Shown here piece by piece: positions 58,925-64,000 of a stretch of 64,000 bases of DNA. Source of the stretch: DASZTV01 sp035548125 (GTDB lineage: Bacteria; Actinomycetota; Actinomycetes; JAFAQI01); contig DASZTV010000073.1 of NCBI GenBank assembly GCA_035548125.1, positions 67,196 to 131,195 on the forward strand, given 5' to 3'. Below the pieces are notes generated by a model that was not told where the DNA came from, made no database searches, and saw only the letters and a program-made list of their open reading frames with translations. Position numbers and translations under genes: made by a program. Every line of letters starts with the position of its first letter. Within the stretch, counting starts at the first letter, position 1.

Positions 58925-58948
58925 TGTGACGCATGTGACAAGTGGGAC
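58925..58948. promoter_or_regulatory. Tandem 9-bp-period boxes, candidate MtrA-type operator
   Basis: TGTGAC-GCA-TGTGAC-AAG-TGGGAC, boxes starting at 58925, 58934 and 58943; a weaker TGTGGT follows at 58952 with the same period. On the minus strand this reads GTCACA direct repeats facing the LysM transglycosylase gene. Same layout as 32106-32129. Confidence 0.55.
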
Positions 58949-58984
58949 GGATGTGGTGAGCGGTTTTCTGGCACGATCGGCGGG

Positions 58985-59989
58985 ATGTCCGCCGCCGCCC
59001 CGCCCTGGAAGCTGCTCGCGCTGCCGCCGCTGCCGGTCGAGCTGCTCACCGCGCTGTTCGCCGACGTGCCGGTCGAGCTGGTCGTGCCCGCCGAACGCAC
59101 CGCCGCCGAGGTCGCCGCGGCCGCCGAGGACGCCGAGATCGTGCTCGGTGACTGGAGCGGCGGGCTGGCGCTCGACGCCGGCGTGATCGCGGCCGCGCGG
59201 CGACTGGCGTTCGTGCAGCAGCCGAGCGCTGGCGTCGACGCGATCGACGTCTCGGCGCTGACCGCGGCCGGCGTACCGCTGGCGAATGCCGGGTCGGCCA
59301 ACGCGGTCAGCGTCGCGGAGTGGTGCGTCGGCGCGACCTTCGCGGTGCTGCGCTCCTTGGCGTACGCCGACGCCGAGCTGCGGGCCGGCCGATGGCCTCA
59401 GCTGGAGCTGGCGCGCCGCGGCGGCGGCGAGCTGGCCGGTCGCCGGGTGGGCGTGATCGGAATGGGTCCGATCGGCCGGGAGTGCGCCAGCCGGTTCGTG
59501 GCGCTGGGCTGCGACGTGGCGCACTGGAGCCGGACGCAGCGGCCGCCAGAGGCCGCTGGCGGCGCGCGGTGGCTGCCACTCGACGAGCTGCTGGCGCATG
59601 CCCAGGTCCTGGTCGTGGTGGTGGCGCTCGGCCCCGAGACGCGCAACTTGATCTCGGAGCAGCAGCTGGCGCTGCTGCCGCCTGGCGCGATGCTGGTGAA
59701 CGCCGCCCGCGGCGGCATCGTCGACGAGGCGGCGCTGCTGGCGGCCGTGCGCGACGGCCGGATCGCCGGCGCTGCCCTCGACGTCTTCGCCACCGAGCCG
59801 CTTCCCGCCGACTCACCGTTGCGCGGTGAAGACCGGCTGCTGCTCTCACCCCACGCCGCCGGCGCCAGCGCGCAGGCCCAGGCCCGGCTGATCGCGAACG
59901 TCGTCGAGAACGTCCGCCGGGCGACGGCGGGTGAGCCGGTCAACGACGTCGTCAACGGCCTGCCGCCGCTGATCGAACGCCGGCGCTAG
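58985..59989 (+). CDS. D-isomer-specific 2-hydroxyacid dehydrogenase
   Basis: 334 residues. Rossmann motif VGVIGMGPIGRECASRF, the catalytic Arg region LVNAARGGIVDEAALL, Asp/Glu in LDVFATEPLP and the catalytic His in LLSPHAAGAS are present. Substrate cannot be predicted. ATG 58985 follows a CACGATC segment 7 nt upstream; no Shine-Dalgarno. It is divergent from the transglycosylase gene and shares that intergenic region. Confidence 0.9.
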   Translation: MSAAAPPWKLLALPPLPVELLTALFADVPVELVVPAERTAAEVAAAAEDAEIVLGDWSGGLALDAGVIAAARRLAFVQQPSAGVDAIDVSALTAAGVPLANAGSANAVSVAEWCVGATFAVLRSLAYADAELRAGRWPQLELARRGGGELAGRRVGVIGMGPIGRECASRFVALGCDVAHWSRTQRPPEAAGGARWLPLDELLAHAQVLVVVVALGPETRNLISEQQLALLPPGAMLVNAARGGIVDEAALLAAVRDGRIAGAALDVFATEPLPADSPLRGEDRLLLSPHAAGASAQAQARLIANVVENVRRATAGEPVNDVVNGLPPLIERRR

Positions 59990-59993
59990 CGGG

Positions 59994-60878
59994 TCAGCCG
60001 GCGTCCGGCAGGCTGACCTCCAGTACGCCGTCGATGATCCGCGTGGCGAACCGCGGGATCGGCGCCGTCGCCGGGCCGTGGACGACCGCGCCGTCGGCCA
60101 GCCGGAACGTCGAGCCGTGCCACGGGCACACCACGCAGCCCTGTCCCTGCTCGGCGGCGAAACTGCCCTCGGACAGCGGTGCCGCCAGGTGGGAGCAGGT
60201 GTCGGCCAGCACGTCGACGTGCTGGCCGCGCCGCACGACCAGCAGGTCGACGCCGTCGACCTCGCGCTGGCAGAGCTCGCCGTCGGGCAGCTCATGGATC
60301 GGGCCGAGGCTGTGCCAGCCGTCCGGGAACAGGTGCGGCACGGCTTCCACGTGATTTACGCCGGCGGCCTGCCGATAGGCGAGATGGCCGCCGAGGTAGC
60401 CGGCGACCCCGATCACGGCGAGCCCGGAGTAGGACCATGCCTTGCCCCGCCAGCTCCGGCCCCGGGCGCGAGCCGCGAGTGACGCGCCGTAACAGGTGAA
60501 CGCAACGCCGGCCACCGCCGCGTGCACCAGGCCGACCCGCTGCTGCTGCTCGTGCAGCTGAGACCAGTCCGCCCACCCGGCGGCGACCGTCGGCACGTAA
60601 GCGGCGCAGCCGGTCGCGATCAGCGTGCCGGCGCCATGCCCGGTGCCGGGCAGCGCGTCGAGCACGGCGGCGGCGGTCCAGCAGCCGATCGGCACGTCGG
60701 TGAGCATCGGATGCAGCGGGTGGCCGAGCCAGACACCGTGCAGCAGGTCACGGCCGCGCTGCGATCGAAGCGCCTGCTGCAGGATCCGGCGTACCACGCC
60801 GACCGCAGGATCAAGGTGCCCGGCGTTCTCCAGCCGATCCACGACTTCGGTCACGCCGTTGCCGGCACCTACGGGCAT
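59994..60878 (-). CDS. DUF2231 membrane domain fused to a Rieske ferredoxin domain
   Basis: 294 residues. The N-terminal half contains a soluble helix region, then about four membrane helices (VWLGHPLHPMLTDVPIGCW and following) characteristic of DUF2231. The C-terminal 100 residues carry a Rieske 2Fe-2S centre: CSHLAAPLSEG and CVVCPWHGSTFRL. The His residues in GHPLHP may bind heme or metal. It would carry electrons at the membrane, partner unknown. It is convergent with the dehydrogenase, 4 bp apart. Confidence 0.88.
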   Translation of the reverse strand: MPVGAGNGVTEVVDRLENAGHLDPAVGVVRRILQQALRSQRGRDLLHGVWLGHPLHPMLTDVPIGCWTAAAVLDALPGTGHGAGTLIATGCAAYVPTVAAGWADWSQLHEQQQRVGLVHAAVAGVAFTCYGASLAARARGRSWRGKAWSYSGLAVIGVAGYLGGHLAYRQAAGVNHVEAVPHLFPDGWHSLGPIHELPDGELCQREVDGVDLLVVRRGQHVDVLADTCSHLAAPLSEGSFAAEQGQGCVVCPWHGSTFRLADGAVVHGPATAPIPRFATRIIDGVLEVSLPDAG

Positions 60879-60966
60879 GCTGCCTCCTCAAGACCGCCTG
60901 GCTATGTCGTCCCCTCACTTTCGACCACAACGCACGATCTCGCCAGCGCAACTCAGCAGTTGCCGG

Positions 60967-61737
60967 TTACTCGCCCAGCCGGCCGTGCATCGGCGACGAC
61001 GCATGGGCGTGCCAGCGGCGCGGCATCCGCCCGGCCAGCCGCGCCGCCCGGCCCGCCGTGACCGCCTGCGCGATCGCCTGGGCCATCAACGCGGGCTCGT
61101 GCGCGCGGGTCACCGCCGACGCGACCAGCACTCCGTCGCAGCCGAGCTCCATCGCGAGGGCCGCATCGCTCGCCGTACCGATGCCGGCGTCGAGCACGAC
61201 CGGCACGTTCGCGGCCTCGGTGATCATCGAGATGTTGTGCGGGTTGCGGATGCCGAGGCCGGAGCCGATCGGCGCGCCCAACGGCATGACGGCGGCGCAT
61301 CCGACGGCCTCGAGCCGGGCGGCGAGGACTGGGTCGTCGTTGGTGTACGGCAACACCGTGAAACCGTCTGCGACCAGTCGCTCGGCGGCCTCGAGCAGCT
61401 CGATCGGATCCGGCAGTAGCGTCTGCTCGTCGGCGATGACCTCGAGCTTCACCCAGTCGGTGTCCAGTGCGTCGCGGGCCAGCTTCGCGGTCAGGATCGC
61501 TTCGGCCGCGGTGGCGCATCCGGCGGTGTTCGGGAGCGGCCGGATGCCGTGTCGCCGGATGACGTCGAGCACCGAGCCTTGCGCGCCGGGATCGATCCGC
61601 CGCATCGCGACCGTCGTCAACTCCGTGCCGCTGGCAACCAATGCGGCTTCCAGCGCGTCGAGACTCGTCGCGCCGCCGGTGCCCATGATCAGCCGGGACG
61701 ACAGCGCCTCGCCGGCGATGACAAACGGGTCGTCCAC
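60967..61737 (-). CDS. thiG: Thiazole synthase
   Basis: 256 residues. It makes the thiazole phosphate moiety from deoxyxylulose phosphate, dehydroglycine and ThiS thiocarboxylate. The Schiff-base lysine is in TDWVKLEVIAD (about residue 98). LIMGTGGATSLDALE and VVLDAGIGTASDAALAMELG are conserved blocks. It follows thiS by 4 bp in the thiO-thiS-thiG operon. Confidence 0.95.
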   Translation of the reverse strand: MDDPFVIAGEALSSRLIMGTGGATSLDALEAALVASGTELTTVAMRRIDPGAQGSVLDVIRRHGIRPLPNTAGCATAAEAILTAKLARDALDTDWVKLEVIADEQTLLPDPIELLEAAERLVADGFTVLPYTNDDPVLAARLEAVGCAAVMPLGAPIGSGLGIRNPHNISMITEAANVPVVLDAGIGTASDAALAMELGCDGVLVASAVTRAHEPALMAQAIAQAVTAGRAARLAGRMPRRWHAHASSPMHGRLGE

Positions 61738-61741
61738 GGCT

Positions 61742-61963
61742 TCAGCCTCCTTGCACGGCGGTCAGGATTTCGATCTGGTCACCCGGCGCGACCACCCGGT
61801 GGCGCCAGTCGGCGCGCGGCGCGACCTCGCCGTTGACGGCGACGGCGCAGCCCGCGCCGGTCGGGCTCAGCTCGTGGACGAGGTCGGCGAGCGACGTCGC
61901 TGCCAAGACGCCGCGGGCCTCGCCGTTGACGGTCACGTCGACGAAGTCCGGCTGCGAGGTCAT
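61742..61963 (-). CDS. thiS: Sulfur carrier protein ThiS
   Basis: 73 residues with a beta-grasp fold and the C-terminal Gly-Gly (EILTAVQGG) that becomes a thiocarboxylate. DVTVNGEARGV and VAVNGEVAPRADWRHRVV are typical. ATG 61963 overlaps the thiO stop (ATGA), giving coupling; a longer frame to 62002 lacks support. Confidence 0.93.
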   Translation of the reverse strand: MTSQPDFVDVTVNGEARGVLAATSLADLVHELSPTGAGCAVAVNGEVAPRADWRHRVVAPGDQIEILTAVQGG

Positions 61964-63126
61964 CCGACCGCTCCAATCGTTGCGAACCGACCGGGCGAGC
62001 ACAGCTCGTACAACGCCGCAAGCTCGGCGGTCTCACCGACGACGAGGCCGGTCACCAAATCGGCCGTGATCGGCGTCAGCAGCACGCCGTTGCGGTGATG
62101 TCCGGTCGCGACGATGAGGCCGTCGAGCTCGACCTCGCCAATGATCGGCGCGTTGTCCGGCGAGCCCGGCCGCAGCCCGGTGGTCGTCTCCTCGAGGACG
62201 AACTCGTCGATCAGCGGGACCACCGCCCTGGCGTCACGCAGCAACTCCCGAACTGCACCGGCGCGCACCGTCGTGTCGAACCCCATTTCTTCGACCGTCG
62301 CGCCGACTACGAGCTCGCCGCTGGTGCGCGGCACCAGATAGACCTCGGCGCCGTTGACGAAGCCACGGATGCTGCGGGTGGGCAACGGCGTGTGCGACGT
62401 GGCGCGTAGCCGGAGGATGTGGCCTTTGACCGGCCGCACTGGCGGACGCGCGTGCGGCGGCAGCCCGTCGATGCCAGCCGACCACGGGCCGGCGGCCAGG
62501 ACGACGACTCCGGCTGGCACCTCGCGACGATCCTCCAGCCGGACGCCGGTGACGCGGCCGCCATGGACGATCAACTCCCCGCAACGGGTCGTGATCAGCC
62601 GGACACCGGCTTGCCGGGTCGCGGTCAGCAACGCCCGGCCGAGCTTTCGGTTGTCGACCGAATGGTCGGACTCGACGAGCAGCCCGGACTGCACCGCCGG
62701 GCTGAGCAGCGGCTCGGCGCTACGGCACTCGCGGCCGGTGAGGATCGACGAGACCAGGCCGAGCGAAGCCTGGAACGCATGCAGCTCCGACAGCTCCTCC
62801 CGGTCACCGGCATCGGTGGCGACCACGAGGGTGCCGTCGCGGCGGAGGCCGACCTCGAGCCCGCTGCGCTGCTCCAGCTCGTCGACGAACGACGGATAGC
62901 GGCGCAGCGACTCGATCGCGAGCTGGAGCAACGGCTCCTCGCCGTACCGGACCTCACTGACCGGCGCCAGCATCCCGGCCGCAACATGCGATGCGGCACT
63001 CAGCGGCGCGGGATCGACCACGGTGACCGCGAGCCCACGCTGTGCCAGCCGCCAGGCGGCGCCCAGCCCGATCAGGCCGCCACCGATGACGACCACGTCG
63101 GCAGCAGCCGCGGCTGGCTCGGTCAC
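61960..63126 (-). CDS. thiO: Glycine oxidase ThiO
   Basis: 388 residues, FAD-dependent DAO family. FAD motif VVVIGGGLIGLGAAWRLAQRG at the N-terminus, GPWSAGI in the middle and TTTGLRPGSPDNAPIIGE followed by ATGHHRNGVLLTPITA near the C-terminus. It supplies dehydroglycine for ThiG. GTG 63126 lies about 10 nt after GGGAG in the 3' end of the TPP riboswitch. Confidence 0.94.
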   Translation of the reverse strand: MTEPAAAAADVVVIGGGLIGLGAAWRLAQRGLAVTVVDPAPLSAASHVAAGMLAPVSEVRYGEEPLLQLAIESLRRYPSFVDELEQRSGLEVGLRRDGTLVVATDAGDREELSELHAFQASLGLVSSILTGRECRSAEPLLSPAVQSGLLVESDHSVDNRKLGRALLTATRQAGVRLITTRCGELIVHGGRVTGVRLEDRREVPAGVVVLAAGPWSAGIDGLPPHARPPVRPVKGHILRLRATSHTPLPTRSIRGFVNGAEVYLVPRTSGELVVGATVEEMGFDTTVRAGAVRELLRDARAVVPLIDEFVLEETTTGLRPGSPDNAPIIGEVELDGLIVATGHHRNGVLLTPITADLVTGLVVGETAELAALYELCSPGRFATIGAVG

Positions 63127-63132
63127 TGGCGG

Positions 63133-63230
63133 ACGACTCCCTTCGCCGGCATGACCCGGATCAGGTTCAACGGTCGGCGGCCGTGGCCGCCCTCTCAGCC
63201 CACGCTCGGGCTCCCGCGCCCCTCCAGGCT
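63133..63230 (-). promoter_or_regulatory. TPP riboswitch (THI element)
   Basis: On the minus strand: GGAGGGGCGC, GGGCTGAGAGGG (about 63189-63200) and TTGAACCTGATCCGGGTCAT followed by GCCGGCGAAGGGAG, the canonical THI blocks. It controls thiO-thiS-thiG only; the thiE gene is on the other strand. Confidence 0.95.
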
Positions 63231-63263
63231 ACGCGCCACCGCTGGCGGCTCCGACCGGGTTCA

Positions 63264-63269
63264 TAAGGT
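63264..63269 (+). promoter_or_regulatory. Putative -10 box of the Rv2175c-like gene
   Basis: TAAGGT ends 7 nt before ATG 63277. AAGGTGG could alternatively act as a ribosome site. Confidence 0.35.
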
Positions 63270-63276
63270 GGAAGTC

Positions 63277-63627
63277 ATGGAGCTGGACGACCTCGCGGCC
63301 GGCTGGCTGAGCCTTCCCGAGCTGGCCGAGCAGATCGGCACGTCGTTGCACACCATCCGGCAGTGGATCCGCGACGGTCATCTCGTGGTCGTCGAGCGCG
63401 GCGATCCGCCGGCGAAGTACGTGCCATCCGACCTGGTGGCCGACGGCGCACTGGTGAAGGGGCTCGGCGGCGCGCTGACGGTGCTGGCCGATGCCGGCTA
63501 CGACCCGCAGCAGGCGCTCCGCTGGCTGCTCACCGACGATCCGGCGCTGGCCGGCCGGCCCGTGGACTTCCTGGCGCAAGGCCGGCACACCGCCGTCAAG
63601 CGCCGTGCCATGACGTTGGCGTTCTAG
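63277..63627 (+). CDS. Rv2175c-family DNA-binding protein
   Basis: 116 residues. A winged helix-turn-helix resembling excisionase/MerR folds lies at about 10-50 (WLSLPELAEQIGTSLHTIRQWIRDG). The remainder includes LVKGLGGALTVLADAGYDPQQALRWLL and ends RRAMTLAF. Rv2175c of M. tuberculosis is a DNA-binding protein phosphorylated by PknL near its N-terminus; here the kinase gene lies 5.4 kb away. The stop overlaps the thiE start by 1 bp, so it shares a transcript with thiE. Confidence 0.88.
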   Translation: MELDDLAAGWLSLPELAEQIGTSLHTIRQWIRDGHLVVVERGDPPAKYVPSDLVADGALVKGLGGALTVLADAGYDPQQALRWLLTDDPALAGRPVDFLAQGRHTAVKRRAMTLAF

Positions 63628-64000
63628 TGGCCGGCCTGGATCGGCGGGCGCGGTTGCGCGATGCGCGGCTGTATTTGTGCACGGGCGCGCGACGGCGCGA
63701 AGGTGACCTGCCCGAGTTTTTGGACGCGGTGCTCGCCGGCGGTGTCGACATCGTGCAGCTGCGCGAGAAGGGGCTCGAGGCGCGCGAGGAGATGGCGCTC
63801 GCCGAGGTCTTCAGCGACGCGGCGCGGCGGCACGGCGCGTTGTTCAGTGTGAACGACCGAGCGGACGTGGCCCGCGCGGTCGGCGCCGACATCTTGCATC
63901 TGGGTCAAGGCGATCTGCCGGTCGACATCGCCCGGCGGATTGTCGACGACGACACGGTGATCGGCCTGTCGACGCATGCCGCCGCGGAGACCGATGCCGC
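63627..64000 (+). CDS. thiE: Thiamine phosphate synthase (partial, cut by window edge)
   Basis: The first 124 codons are visible. DARLYLCTGARR, GGVDIVQLREKGLEAREEM and LFSVNDRADVARAVGADILHLGQGDL are the N-terminal half of the TIM-barrel with phosphate and pyrimidine binding residues. GTG 63627 overlaps the preceding stop (TAGTG). It joins thiazole and pyrimidine phosphates, completing thiamine phosphate. It has no TPP riboswitch of its own in view. Confidence 0.92.
   Translation, partial: MAGLDRRARLRDARLYLCTGARRREGDLPEFLDAVLAGGVDIVQLREKGLEAREEMALAEVFSDAARRHGALFSVNDRADVARAVGADILHLGQGDLPVDIARRIVDDDTVIGLSTHAAAETDA

Noticed and set aside
1..64000. Prophage, IS element or genomic island
   Set aside because: No integrase, transposase or tRNA-flanked junction was found, and gene order matches other actinobacteria for most of the window.

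Overview
The window is high-GC chromosomal DNA from an actinomycete. It carries an actinobacterial caa3-type oxidase and bc1 respiratory set (ctaC, ctaD, ctaF, ctaE, qcrC, qcrA, qcrB), SepH, PimB', a deazaflavin(F420)-type reductase, a PspA-PspAA-HtpX-PspAB stress operon and a PASTA kinase. From memory, gene order and strand largely match Mycobacterium tuberculosis Rv2205c to Rv2175c: glycerate kinase, erpA, adoK, ctaC, ctaF, qcrBAC-ctaE, trpD, exonuclease/GIY-YIG fusion, NlpC/P60, pimB', fadD15, SRPBCC, ArsA-like, plsC-like, pknL, Rv2175c. Other gene content suggests a non-mycobacterial member of the class. No IS element, prophage, CRISPR array, rRNA or tRNA gene was seen.

Layout. 1-5.3 kb: partial pepA, gcvT, a shikimate-kinase-like gene, then a minus-strand pair under a cobalamin riboswitch: a secreted alpha/alpha-toroid protein and a surface-anchored DUF4430 protein. 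Together they resemble the two halves of animal transcobalamin/intrinsic factor and are the most interesting system here. 5.3-12.7 kb: DUF3043 protein, the PspA operon, DedA, a secreted protein, glycerate kinase and ErpA. 12.7-17 kb: adenosine-kinase-like gene and ctaC-ctaD-ctaF. 17-22.4 kb: ArfB, a hydrolase, an acyltransferase-SGNH protein, a deacetylase-like secreted protein, Smr and Ddn-like genes. 22.4-26.6 kb: ctaE-qcrC-qcrA-qcrB. 26.6-32 kb: a 103-bp tandem repeat, pseudo-receiver, trpD, an Lrp-like ligand-binding protein, an APH-like kinase and the exonuclease/GIY-YIG fusion. 32-39 kb: NlpC/P60 under a c-di-AMP riboswitch, SepH, a metalloprotease, PimB' and FadD15. 39-50 kb: phosphoesterase, SRPBCC, ArsA-like, ROK kinase, a TIGR00300 enzyme, an esterase, PlsC-like, GlpK and Pfk. 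50-58.9 kb: a sigma/anti-sigma-like membrane protein, threonine aldolase, DAHP synthase behind an aromatic leader peptide and attenuator, an EamA transporter, TerC under a yybP-ykoY riboswitch, a PASTA kinase and a LysM lytic transglycosylase. 59-64 kb: a hydroxyacid dehydrogenase, a Rieske protein, thiO-thiS-thiG under a TPP riboswitch, an Rv2175c-like protein and the start of thiE.

Regulation is unusually legible. Four classic riboswitches (cobalamin, c-di-AMP, yybP-ykoY, TPP) and one peptide attenuator are visible. Many genes have a TANNNT -10 box only 6-7 nt before the start codon, implying leaderless transcripts. Tandem 9-bp-period TGTGAC boxes precede two cell-wall hydrolase genes. Three families of dispersed palindromes abut or supply stop codons.
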